Below, one piece after another: positions 35,164 to 44,652 of a stretch of DNA of 64,000 nt. A program made the translations under genes and the position numbers. The notes beneath the pieces were generated by a model. That model saw nothing but the letters and a program-made list of their open reading frames with translations, did no database searches and was not told the DNA's origin. Position 1 is the first letter of the stretch. Every line of letters begins with the position of its first letter. Source of the DNA: Nitrospirota bacterium (GTDB lineage Bacteria; Nitrospirota; Thermodesulfovibrionia; Thermodesulfovibrionales; Magnetobacteriaceae); contig JADFXG010000015.1 in the NCBI GenBank assembly GCA_015233895.1, forward strand, positions 1 through 64,000, in the 5' to 3' direction.

Positions 35164-38100
35164 ATGACAAAAAAAGAAAACGTTAAAAATATCTATTCCC
35201 TGAGTCCCTTAGCCTCAGGGATGCTGTATCATTACCTGAGTGATACTACCTCCTCTGCGTATTTTCAACAGATGTGTTTTACGATAACGGGTCAGCTCAA
35301 TTTAAAGGTTTTTGAGGATTCGTGGAATGAACTCCTAAAGCGTCATGATGTTTTAAGAACAATCTTTGTTTATAAAGGCGTGCCTGAACCTCTTCAGATT
35401 GTACTTAAAGAGCGTAGGATGGATTTCAAATATGTTGATTTACGTGCGCTTACTCCTGATGAGTCCAACCCTGAGATTTGGCTGGAAAAGGACAGAAACT
35501 CTCCGTTTAATATTACCAAAGACACTCCTATGCGAATAACTGTGCTCCACACACAAGATAACCACTATGAGGTGATATGGAGCTTTCACCATATTTTGAT
35601 GGATGGCTGGTGCACAGGAATAATTCAGGAGGAGTTTCTTACTATCTATAACGCTATGATTTCAAAAACCTCAGTTACACTTCCTCCGGTAACTCAATAC
35701 AGTGTTTATATAAAATGGCTGAAACAGCGCAACTATAATGCATCGGCGCAATACTGGAATGAGCGTTTAAATGGGTTTTTACAAAGCACCCCTCTGCCAT
35801 TTAAAGGAACTGATTATCAGCAAAAACCATATCTTCTGAAAACGGTAACAATTGAAGCAGATAACCAAATTTCGTCATCTTTAAATAAACTGGCCTCCGA
35901 CTCAGGTGTTACAGTTGTGTCGGTAATTAAGGCACTCTGGGCAGTGCTGCTTGGTAAATACAACAGTGTTACCGATGTTGTGTTTGGTCTTGTTGTCTCC
36001 GGCAGACCGCCTGAAATTCCTTTAGTGGAACGCATGATTGGTTTATTTATCAATACAATTCCCGTAAGAGTAACATTTAGCAGCAAAGAGAGTTTTACAG
36101 AGCTTGCCTGCCGTATTTATGCTGAATCAATAGAGACACAAAGTCACGAACACCACAGCCTTGCTGATATTGCAGCCTCACATCTTCTTAAAACTGCCCT
36201 CTTTGACCATATACTCGTGTTTGAAAATTATCCGGAGGGGTCAGCGACCCCAGGCGTTAGCATAAAGGAAAATCTCAATATACAATGGAAAGGTTTTTTC
36301 GAACAAACAAACTATCCTCTTGAGATAAGCATATTAACAGGTAAAGCAATAAGATTCAGATTTTCCTTTGACGCTAACGTGTATGACGAAAATGACATCC
36401 ATAGAGCTATAAACCATCTGCTCCAACTTGCGGCCTCTGCCTGCCAAAACCCATATGTAAGCATTTCCAAAATGGATATGTTAACGCAAGTAGAAAGAAA
36501 TAAGATTATTTATACATTTAATGACACAACTGCCGCATTTGAAAAAGATTCCACAGTTACGGATATTTTTGAGCGGCAGGTGCTGTTAAACCCTGACAAA
36601 ACAGCGGTTATCTCCGATGATAAACCGGTTTCATTTTCCCAGCTAAACGTAATGTCAAATCGCATTGCTCATCACCTTAAAAACGTGCTAAGCGTCAGAG
36701 CGGGCGACCTTGTTGGTATTATGACGGAGCGTACTGAGTTGCTGGTTGGCGGGATTTTAGGAATTTTGAAATCATCGGCAGCCTATGTGCCCATTGATCC
36801 TGTGTTGCCGTTAAAAAGAATTCTCTACATAGTTGAAAAAAGCGGCTGTAAAGTGCTGCTTACCTCAGATAAATATGTAAAAGAGTTCTCTGATATTTTC
36901 CCAAGCGCAATATGTAACATTGGTTCAATTAAAGAGGGGGAAACCTCAAATCCTATAAAAGGGATAACACCTGACTCAGCTGCATATGTCACATACACCT
37001 CAGGCTCAACCGGTAATCCTAAAGGCGTTATGGTAACGCATTCAAATGTGGTCTCATTTTCAGCCAACATGACAGGCGTGTTTGGCCTTACACACACGGA
37101 CAGCATTTATGCGCTTACTACAGTTATTTTTGATATCTCCGTGCTTGAGCTTATAGAGAGCCTCCTTATCGGCATGACTGTGGTGTTAAGCCGTGACTCT
37201 GAAATACTCAGCCCGCCTGAGATGCTGCGAAAGCTCAGGGAATCTGCTGTTACAGCCCTTCAGATTACGCCGTCAAGACTAAAACTTTTGCTTGACGACA
37301 GTGATGTTGACGCTCTTAGCGCTTTAAGAGTATTAATCATAGGCGGTGAGCCACTACCAATTGACTTATTTGACCGCCTGAAACCTCTTTTTAGCATTGT
37401 AATACCGAGTAGCAGTCAGAAGCATAACGAGGCGGCAAGGAGAAAGCGACGCAGGCGTACTTTTGAGTACGTTGAGGAGCTTTTGACGATGCCAACAAAG
37501 TTAGGCGATAGAATGCAACTTGGTATAAGTGTGTTTAATGTTTACGGGCCAACTGAGACCACCATATGGTCAACTGCTAAAAGGCTAAACGATGGAGTGC
37601 TTAACATTGGCCGCCCGTTATTAAATGAATCCGTCTATGTTTTATCCTCAGACGGGAGCCTTTTACCATGCAAAGCGGCTGGGGAGATTTGCATAGGAGG
37701 AGCTGGAGTATCAAAAGGCTACTACAAACAGGAGCAGCTTACGGTAGAGAAATTCATAGAAAATCCGCATGTGCCCGGAGAGCTGATTTATAGAACCGGT
37801 GATCTCGGACGATGGCTATCTAACGGTGAGCTTGAGTGTCTTGGCAGAACCGACGACCAGCTTAAAATTCGCGGCTACCGCGTAGAGCCAGGTGAGATAG
37901 AGTGCCGGATAAAAGAGCATCCCTTTGTTAAGGATGCCGCTGTGATTGCAACCGAAACGGATTCAACTGAAAAAGAACTCACCGCCTTTATAATCCTTAA
38001 TAACAACGAATTTAATGAGTCTGAACTCAGAGATTATCTGTCTCAGACTCTGCCTGATTACATGATTCCTACAGGGTTTGAATTTATTGAAAAGTTTCCT

Positions 38101-41100
38101 TTTACGGCAAACGGTAAAATTGACAGAAAAACTCTTGCTTTATATAGGAAATCAAGCAAAACGATTACACAAGATAGTTTTATAGCGCCTCGAAACCATA
38201 TTGAGACTGTTACTGCCTCAATATGGCAATCCCTCTTAGGACGTGAGAGAATTGGCATAAAGGACAATTTTTTTGCGCTAGGCGGCCACAGTCTCAAGGC
38301 AATGCTTATAATGTCAAAAATCCACAAAGAGCTTTCAATCGAGCTGACACTGCGCGAAATAATGGAAAATCCTACTGTTGAATCTCTTGCACAGGTTTTA
38401 TCACGTAAGGCACATTCTGAGTTTGATGAAATCCGGCATGTGGAGCGCGTCGGAGCATATCCCCTTTCACACGCCCAGAGGCGCATGTGGGTGCTGGAGC
38501 AGATTGAGGGTGATGCAGTGGCCTATAATATGACAGCCGCATATCTCATTGAGGGAGAAATAGATATACCTATTTTATACAAATCATTTAAAACACTGGT
38601 TGACCGCCATGACCTGCTAAAAACCACACTTCTAACAACTAAAACCGGCCCCCCTATGCAAACAGTAAACGACTCTGACGGGTTTTCATTTGATTGCGTT
38701 GATATTTTAGACGCACCTGACGCACTCAAGAAGGCACGGCTGATGGCAGAGGAGGAATCGCTAAAACCAATGGATCTGTTTAAGGGACCGCTTTTTGCCG
38801 TAAAACTTCTTTTACTTTCCGAAAAAAAGCGCGTGCTAATTATAAAGGCGCATCACATTGTTTGTGACGGATGGTCTTTCAGGATAATCACATCTGAGCT
38901 AATGGCTATTTATGAAACGTTGCTTAAAGGCAACAAAAATCCGCTTGTTCCTCTTAAGATTAACTACAGAGACTTTGTTGCATGGCAGGGCTCTGCTGTC
39001 ACAGTGGAAAAAACACAGAAAGATAAACAGTATTGGCTGGACAGGTTTTCTGTCTCTGAAATTGTGCCGCTAAGACTGCCCATTGATTTCCCGCGCCCAC
39101 ACAAGCAATCCTTCAGCGGCAAAACCGTAAACATACAAATCAATCCGTCTCTGTCTGAGAGGCTTTTGGATATAGGTAAAGCTCATGGAACAGGGGCTTT
39201 TTCAGTTTTTGTTACTATCTTAAAAGCGCTTCTTTATCGTTATACAGGTCAAAGTGACATTCTTCTTGGCACGCCTGTAACAGGGAGAGCTCACCCTGAT
39301 TTGGAAAGCCAGGTGGGACTTTTTGTTAACACCGTGGTTATAAGAGATGAAATCTCAGGCAGTGACAACTTTATAACACTGTTAAAGAAAATAAAAACCA
39401 CAGTTGCCGGGGCCTTTGACCACAAGAGGTATCCGTTTGATCTGCTTGTTGATGATCTTTCACTTGCAAGAGATATAAGCCGGCATCCGATTTTTGACAT
39501 AATGGTTGTTTTTGATGAGATTGATGATGAGGCTGAAAAATCATCTGATGTATTTGGAGATGGGATTGTTATTTCAGAGCTTCCATTTAACTACAACGTG
39601 ACAAAGTTTGATCTCACTTTCCATTTCACAAAAAAACAGGGTCAAATTACTCTAAATATAAACTATGCTGATGCACTGTTTATGGAAAGCACAATTTCCA
39701 TTATGGCAGCAAATTTCGTGACCCTTGCAGAATCATTTTCAAAAGATCCACTCAGTCCATTAAAACACATCAAGGCAGTAAGCGATAAAGAAACGAAAAC
39801 TTTACTTAACGACTTTGCTGGCTTTGATGCTCCTTTTGCCCATGCCAGGAGTATCGTGGATATGTTTATTGAAAAGGCGGCAGAATGTGCAGAGCTGCCT
39901 GCTATAATTACAAAAGACGGGGATATTATTTACACTGAGCTTAACCGGCTGACTGATTCTTTGGCCTTCACACTGACACAGCAATTTAATGTTAAATGCG
40001 GTGATATAGTGGCAGTAATTCTCCCTCGCGGACGCTCACTTATAACTGCGCTCCTTGGAGTGCTGAAAGCAGGCGCTGTTTATATGCCGCTTGATACCAA
40101 TTTCCCTTATGAAAGACTTGACTATGTACTAAGAGACAGCGGATGTAAACTGATTCTTACAGAGAGCACTCTCCCGGTATATGAACACTTAAGGAAAACA
40201 TACGAGTACATTAAGGTAGTTGACCTTTTAAATTTACCGGTTACTGAGACTTCAGATTACCAGAGTGTGGTCTCAGGAGGCGATCTGGCTTATGTGATAT
40301 ACACCTCAGGCTCAACAGGCAGACCAAAAGGGGTGATGGTTGAACATGGTGGATTTGTAAACATGTCCACAGAGCAGTTACGAATTTTTGCAGTAGAGCA
40401 GACTGACAGAGTGCTTCAGTTTGCCTCGCCGTCTTTTGATGCATCTATGTCGGAAATATTTATGGCGCTCTTTGCAGGGGCTGCATTGGTGCCGATAGAT
40501 GAAATGAGTATTAAGGATCCATCAAAATTTACGGCTTTTATAAAAGACTATGGCGTAACTGTGGCTACAATTCCGCCTGTCTATCTGCAGACACTTGATA
40601 CGGAGGCTCTAAGCACCATAAAAACTGTCATCACAGCCGGTGAGGCTGCAAATGTTGGTGCTTGTCTTAAAATTGCCCAACACAGCCGGTGTTTTAACGC
40701 CTACGGCCCTACTGAGACATCAGTCTGCGCAACAATTCATGAAATCAGCCCAAAGCGCAGCTATTTAAAATCTGTTCCCATAGGAAAACCCATAGCTAAT
40801 GTTTACGTATATGTGCTTGATGACAATATGAACCTTCTACCTGTAGGCGTGACCGGAGAGATTTATATTTCCGGAGTGTGTCTTGCAAGAGGATATCTGA
40901 ATAATGAATCTTTAACGTCTGAGGTGTTTACTGATAATCCATTTAAAACCGGTATGAGGCTTTATCACACGGGGGACATTGGCCGATGGCACCATGACGG
41001 CACATTAGAGTTTTTGGGACGTAAAGACGATCAGGTTAAAATAAGAGGATATCGGGTAGAGCCGCTTGAGGTGGAAAGAGTTTTATCGTCTTTTTCAAAG

Positions 41101-42336
41101 ATAAAAAAAGCAACAGTTGTTGCGATAAAATCCTCTGATGGAATGGCACTTGCCGCCTATTATACATCGAATGAAACACTATCTGTGGCAGCAGTGAAAG
41201 AGCACATGCGAAAAACTCTGCCAGATTATATGATTCCCGCTCATTTTATTGAGCTTGATGCACTCCCAACAACAATCAGTGGCAAGGTGGATAAAAAAAT
41301 GCTGCCTTCTGTTGGAACTGTTGTCTTACCAGCCGCCAAAGAACATCAAAAGCCGTGTACAGAGCTTGAAACTGAGATTGCCTCTCTTTGGGAGCTTGTA
41401 CTTGGCAGAGGAAATGCAAGGATTTACGATAACTTTTTTGACATAGGAGGAAACAGCATAACCGCTATTAGTTTAGCTATAAAACTAAGGGAACGTTTTA
41501 ACCATAAACTCCCTCTTACTATTGTATTTGAATATCAAACCATAAACTTACAAGCAATGGGGATAGAAAACGTAAAAAGTTTTAACGAAACTGTTAACGC
41601 AAATCCGCTTGTGGTGTTAAATAATGACGGTGAACTTAACGTGTTCTTTCTGCCTCCGCTTTCCGGTTACGCGTTCGTTTACAGAGATGTTGCAAAGAGG
41701 TTAAGAGGAGTTACCGTATATGGCCTTAACTATACAGCTTCTGACGATCTGCTCAGCCGCTATACAGCAGAGATACAAAAGGTACAAAACGGCAGTCCTT
41801 GTATTTTGGTAGGGCACTCAGTGGGCGGAAATCTTGCCTTTGAGTTATCACGGTCACTTGGCCGGACAATTGTTACCGATGTAATACTCATTGACTCATA
41901 CAGAAGGGTAAAGAAATCAGGCTATAACAAAATGCAGACAGAGGAGAGCTTGCAGCAGCATTATGATAGTTTCCTTTCGCAGATAAGTTATAGTGCAGAG
42001 GCAGGGGAGCTTTTTTTAAAAGAAAACCTTGTGAGTAAAACAATTATCAGGCAGATGGAGCACTACGCCGGATTTATTGACAATATGTTAAATGTGGATG
42101 TTACCGATTCCAACCTGCATTTGATTTTAGCAGAAGATGAAATTACAGACGATGGACGCAATGGCTGCCATTATCTCAATCGTAACTGGGAAAACTCGAC
42201 AAAAGGCATTTATTTAGTTTATAATGGATTTGGAAACCATGCTGACATGCTTTCCGGGCTAAATGCAGAAAAAAACATATCGTTAATTCAAGGTATTATT
42301 GACAGTTATAGCAAAGTTAGGCAGAGGCAAGTATAA
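35164..42336 (+). CDS. Nonribosomal peptide synthetase C-A-PCP-C-A-PCP-TE
   Basis: A 2390-residue terminal NRPS counted from ATG 35164; an in-frame TTG at 35128 lies in a hairpin and has no ribosome site. C1 (His142, His143, Asp147) has a DCL-type entry motif (YSLSPLASGML), matching the E domain that ends NRPS-2. A1 (about 465-985) has pocket D-I-L-Q-I-G-V-I-W-K, very close to glycine codes, and carries a basic insertion at about 746-790. PCP1 has Ser1043. C2 has His1230, His1231 and Asp1235. A2 (about 1555-2050) has pocket D-A-S-T-I-A-A-V-C-K, aromatic and probably Tyr-like. PCP2 has Ser2098. The thioesterase has Ser2219 in GHSVGG, Asp2244 and His2359. It releases the chain by hydrolysis or macrocyclisation. 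Confidence 0.92.
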   Translation: MTKKENVKNIYSLSPLASGMLYHYLSDTTSSAYFQQMCFTITGQLNLKVFEDSWNELLKRHDVLRTIFVYKGVPEPLQIVLKERRMDFKYVDLRALTPDESNPEIWLEKDRNSPFNITKDTPMRITVLHTQDNHYEVIWSFHHILMDGWCTGIIQEEFLTIYNAMISKTSVTLPPVTQYSVYIKWLKQRNYNASAQYWNERLNGFLQSTPLPFKGTDYQQKPYLLKTVTIEADNQISSSLNKLASDSGVTVVSVIKALWAVLLGKYNSVTDVVFGLVVSGRPPEIPLVERMIGLFINTIPVRVTFSSKESFTELACRIYAESIETQSHEHHSLADIAASHLLKTALFDHILVFENYPEGSATPGVSIKENLNIQWKGFFEQTNYPLEISILTGKAIRFRFSFDANVYDENDIHRAINHLLQLAASACQNPYVSISKMDMLTQVERNKIIYTFNDTTAAFEKDSTVTDIFERQVLLNPDKTAVISDDKPVSFSQLNVMSNRIAHHLKNVLSVRAGDLVGIMTERTELLVGGILGILKSSAAYVPIDPVLPLKRILYIVEKSGCKVLLTSDKYVKEFSDIFPSAICNIGSIKEGETSNPIKGITPDSAAYVTYTSGSTGNPKGVMVTHSNVVSFSANMTGVFGLTHTDSIYALTTVIFDISVLELIESLLIGMTVVLSRDSEILSPPEMLRKLRESAVTALQITPSRLKLLLDDSDVDALSALRVLIIGGEPLPIDLFDRLKPLFSIVIPSSSQKHNEAARRKRRRRTFEYVEELLTMPTKLGDRMQLGISVFNVYGPTETTIWSTAKRLNDGVLNIGRPLLNESVYVLSSDGSLLPCKAAGEICIGGAGVSKGYYKQEQLTVEKFIENPHVPGELIYRTGDLGRWLSNGELECLGRTDDQLKIRGYRVEPGEIECRIKEHPFVKDAAVIATETDSTEKELTAFIILNNNEFNESELRDYLSQTLPDYMIPTGFEFIEKFPFTANGKIDRKTLALYRKSSKTITQDSFIAPRNHIETVTASIWQSLLGRERIGIKDNFFALGGHSLKAMLIMSKIHKELSIELTLREIMENPTVESLAQVLSRKAHSEFDEIRHVERVGAYPLSHAQRRMWVLEQIEGDAVAYNMTAAYLIEGEIDIPILYKSFKTLVDRHDLLKTTLLTTKTGPPMQTVNDSDGFSFDCVDILDAPDALKKARLMAEEESLKPMDLFKGPLFAVKLLLLSEKKRVLIIKAHHIVCDGWSFRIITSELMAIYETLLKGNKNPLVPLKINYRDFVAWQGSAVTVEKTQKDKQYWLDRFSVSEIVPLRLPIDFPRPHKQSFSGKTVNIQINPSLSERLLDIGKAHGTGAFSVFVTILKALLYRYTGQSDILLGTPVTGRAHPDLESQVGLFVNTVVIRDEISGSDNFITLLKKIKTTVAGAFDHKRYPFDLLVDDLSLARDISRHPIFDIMVVFDEIDDEAEKSSDVFGDGIVISELPFNYNVTKFDLTFHFTKKQGQITLNINYADALFMESTISIMAANFVTLAESFSKDPLSPLKHIKAVSDKETKTLLNDFAGFDAPFAHARSIVDMFIEKAAECAELPAIITKDGDIIYTELNRLTDSLAFTLTQQFNVKCGDIVAVILPRGRSLITALLGVLKAGAVYMPLDTNFPYERLDYVLRDSGCKLILTESTLPVYEHLRKTYEYIKVVDLLNLPVTETSDYQSVVSGGDLAYVIYTSGSTGRPKGVMVEHGGFVNMSTEQLRIFAVEQTDRVLQFASPSFDASMSEIFMALFAGAALVPIDEMSIKDPSKFTAFIKDYGVTVATIPPVYLQTLDTEALSTIKTVITAGEAANVGACLKIAQHSRCFNAYGPTETSVCATIHEISPKRSYLKSVPIGKPIANVYVYVLDDNMNLLPVGVTGEIYISGVCLARGYLNNESLTSEVFTDNPFKTGMRLYHTGDIGRWHHDGTLEFLGRKDDQVKIRGYRVEPLEVERVLSSFSKIKKATVVAIKSSDGMALAAYYTSNETLSVAAVKEHMRKTLPDYMIPAHFIELDALPTTISGKVDKKMLPSVGTVVLPAAKEHQKPCTELETEIASLWELVLGRGNARIYDNFFDIGGNSITAISLAIKLRERFNHKLPLTIVFEYQTINLQAMGIENVKSFNETVNANPLVVLNNDGELNVFFLPPLSGYAFVYRDVAKRLRGVTVYGLNYTASDDLLSRYTAEIQKVQNGSPCILVGHSVGGNLAFELSRSLGRTIVTDVILIDSYRRVKKSGYNKMQTEESLQQHYDSFLSQISYSAEAGELFLKENLVSKTIIRQMEHYAGFIDNMLNVDVTDSNLHLILAEDEITDDGRNGCHYLNRNWENSTKGIYLVYNGFGNHADMLSGLNAEKNISLIQGIIDSYSKVRQRQV

Positions 42337-42363
42337 AATAAATCACATGAAGGAGATCAGTCA

Positions 42364-43680
42364 ATGAAAAGAATATCAGAGGGAAGAACACTCAGCAGCA
42401 GGATTTCAGAGGCATTAGCGTTATCTCTTGCTTTAGTTCTTATGTTGTCGCTTTTAAGCTGTGGTTCAGGTTCATCAGGCAATAATAGCAGCAGCAATAC
42501 TACAACAACAGCCGGCAGCTCATTAACATCATCTCAGGCATCGCGGATACAAGCCATGGTAACTAACAGAACTAATAACCCAAATTATGAGAATGTGCCC
42601 GGCATGGTAATGGGAATCAAGAAGGACAATAACACTGCATGGTACGGGACAGCCGGTTATTCGGATAATTCAACTTTAACCCCTATAAGATACACAGATA
42701 AGTTCAGAATAGGCAGCATATCGAAAACATTCACCGCAACAGTGGTGCTCCAGTTAGCTCAGGAGGGTAAACTGTCATTGTCGGATAATGTGACAAAATG
42801 GCTGCCAACTGTCGCCAGCGCTTTAACAAACTATAACCTTGGTTCGATAACGATAAAAAATCTACTTAATCACACAAGCGGCATACATACATATACAGAC
42901 TTCACCGATTCCATATTCATAGCTGCTTATTCTGATCCGTACAGAATATTTACAAGCAGCGAGGTAATGTCTGTGATAAACAGCCACTCTCCGGACTTTA
43001 CGGTAGGAACCAATTGGGAGTATTCCAATTCAAACTACTACCTGCTTGGACTTATAATAGAGGCGGCATCTGGTGACACATATGAAAATCAGGTACAAAA
43101 ACGAATACTTACCCCATTGGGGATGACCAGCACAGAAGTTCCGTTTGCCGGGAATCCATACATAAGCGGCAGTTATGCACATGGCTATATGTATAACAGT
43201 CTGACAGGGAAGATGATAGAACGTACAGTTAGCGACCCGTCTTATCCATTTGCTTCAGGCAGTATTGTTTCTAACATACCTGACCTGTTGACATGGATGC
43301 AAGCACTTTATAGCGGCACTTTGCTTAATTCGACGTATCATGCGCTGGAAACGACATACGTAAACCTTAATGACTACGGTATGGGTAACTACTACTATGG
43401 ACTTGGTATAATGGTTGAGGGAGATTACAGCATTATCGGCCACAGAGGACAGATATTTGCTTACGACTGCTCAATTCAACATTATATCACCCGTGACTAC
43501 GATTTGGCGGTCTGCGTAAACAGATCCCTTTTCGATGAAGATGTTGTTAACTACTCAAATACAAATGCACTTATTCTCTATGACACTCTCACAGTGCTTG
43601 CCTCAGACAACACAACAAAACCGGAGACTAAAACGCCGGTAAAGCGATCCAACGTCAGGACTCCTTTAACAGAATACTAA
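42364..43680 (+). CDS. Beta-lactamase-family (S12) serine hydrolase lipoprotein
   Basis: 438 residues. A lipoprotein signal peptide ends at LLSC (Cys33), and a Ser/Thr/Asn-rich linker follows. The class C beta-lactamase/penicillin-binding fold shows Ser118-x-x-Lys121 (SISK), Tyr220-Ser-Asn222 and a late HRG that substitutes for the KTG box. It would act in the periplasm or on the outer membrane. Placed 27 nt after the terminal NRPS with a strong AAGGAGAT site, it is likely co-transcribed. Roles could be removing a protective N-terminal segment, D-amino-acid peptidase activity or self-resistance. A carboxypeptidase unrelated to the product is the plain alternative. Confidence 0.82.
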   Translation: MKRISEGRTLSSRISEALALSLALVLMLSLLSCGSGSSGNNSSSNTTTTAGSSLTSSQASRIQAMVTNRTNNPNYENVPGMVMGIKKDNNTAWYGTAGYSDNSTLTPIRYTDKFRIGSISKTFTATVVLQLAQEGKLSLSDNVTKWLPTVASALTNYNLGSITIKNLLNHTSGIHTYTDFTDSIFIAAYSDPYRIFTSSEVMSVINSHSPDFTVGTNWEYSNSNYYLLGLIIEAASGDTYENQVQKRILTPLGMTSTEVPFAGNPYISGSYAHGYMYNSLTGKMIERTVSDPSYPFASGSIVSNIPDLLTWMQALYSGTLLNSTYHALETTYVNLNDYGMGNYYYGLGIMVEGDYSIIGHRGQIFAYDCSIQHYITRDYDLAVCVNRSLFDEDVVNYSNTNALILYDTLTVLASDNTTKPETKTPVKRSNVRTPLTEY

Positions 43681-43718
43681 TGGTATAAGTAATACCAGAT
43701 AGTTTCTATAATCTTGCC

Positions 43719-43751
43719 AATCCGGCTGAGGGCTTTGCCCTCCGCCGGATT
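43719..43751. terminator. Strong inverted repeat after the NRPS-3 operon
   Basis: AATCCGGC-T-GAGGGC, a TTT loop, then GCCCTC-C-GCCGGATT forms a near-perfect 14-bp stem with one opposed mismatch. It is extended weakly by flanking CCA/TGG. It lies 39 nt after the lipoprotein stop and before the next promoter. There is no T run directly after it, so it is either a non-canonical terminator or a mobile/REP-like palindrome. Confidence 0.55.
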
Positions 43752-43767
43752 ACTGGTTTCTTAAAGA

Positions 43768-43797
43768 TTGACATATACAGATAGGATGAAATATAAT
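43768..43797 (+). promoter_or_regulatory. Consensus sigma70 promoter of the NfnAB-like pair
   Basis: TTGACA (43768-43773) and TATAAT (43792-43797) are both perfect hexamers, spaced 18 nt. The predicted transcript would begin near 43804, leaving a leader of about 25 nt. In it an ATG at 43812 with a GAAGG site opens a 7-codon frame that ends just inside the real start at 43828. Confidence 0.65.
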
Positions 43798-43827
43798 TAG
43801 GCACTGAAGGAATGAAAAACAGTAGCG

Positions 43828-44652
43828 ATGTTTAAGATAATCAGGAAAGAGATATTCTCACCCGTAACGTATATGTGGGAGATAGAGGCGCCAGACATTG
43901 CAAGCTCATCTAAGCCCGGGCAGTTTGTCATAGTCCATCACAATGACAAATCAGAGCGTGTACCACTAACCATTGCAGATTTTGATGCCGAAAGAGGAAC
44001 AATCACTCTTGTTATCCAGGTGGTTGGTAAGACCTCAAAGGAAATGATGTCGTATGAGGCGGGGGATTCCCTCCTTGACGTGGCAGGTCCTCTGGGTGAA
44101 GCATCACATATTGAGAAAGTCGGCACCGTGTTATTTGTAGGCGGAGGGTTAGGGGTGGCTCCCATATATCCCCAATTGCGCGCGTTTAAGGAAAAAGGCA
44201 ATCATACCATTTCAATTGTAGGGTTTCGCTCAAAGGAAATTGTGTTTTGGGAGGAGCGTTTCAGATATTTTTCCGATGAACTTGTAATCACCACAGATGA
44301 CGGTTCTTACGGCGAGAAGGGGCTTGTGACTGAGCCTCTGAAAAGAATTATAAGCCACGGAGGAGTTAATCTGGTTGTGGCAATAGGGCCGCTTGTTATG
44401 ATGCGGGCATGTGCTGAGGTTACACGCCCTTTTGGCATAAAAACCATAGTCTCTTTAAATCCCATAATGGTCGATGGTACCGGAATGTGCGGCAGCTGTC
44501 GGGTCAGTGTCGGTAATGAGGTCAAGTTTGCCTGTATAGACGGACCTGATATGGACGGCCATATTGTTAATTTCGATGAATTGCTGATTCGACAGAAACG
44601 CTTTGATAGATACGAAAAAATAGCGCTTAAGAGGTTTGAAAGTTCGCAGTGA
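43828..44652 (+). CDS. FAD/NAD-binding ferredoxin-NADP reductase subunit (NfnA/SudB-like)
   Basis: 274 residues. The FAD-binding barrel shows R-V-P-L-T-I, the NAD-binding domain shows VGGGLGVAPIYP, and a C-terminal [2Fe-2S] site has CGSCRVSVG then a distal FACIDGPDMDGH. This is the small subunit of NADH-dependent ferredoxin:NADP oxidoreductase or of sulfide dehydrogenase, and it partners the GltD-like subunit encoded next. Its stop overlaps the next start (GTGA). The complex would balance ferredoxin, NADH and NADPH pools or act as a glutamate-synthase-type reductase. The ribosome site of ATG 43828 is weak; coupling to the preceding 7-codon frame may help initiation. Confidence 0.85.
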   Translation: MFKIIRKEIFSPVTYMWEIEAPDIASSSKPGQFVIVHHNDKSERVPLTIADFDAERGTITLVIQVVGKTSKEMMSYEAGDSLLDVAGPLGEASHIEKVGTVLFVGGGLGVAPIYPQLRAFKEKGNHTISIVGFRSKEIVFWEERFRYFSDELVITTDDGSYGEKGLVTEPLKRIISHGGVNLVVAIGPLVMMRACAEVTRPFGIKTIVSLNPIMVDGTGMCGSCRVSVGNEVKFACIDGPDMDGHIVNFDELLIRQKRFDRYEKIALKRFESSQ

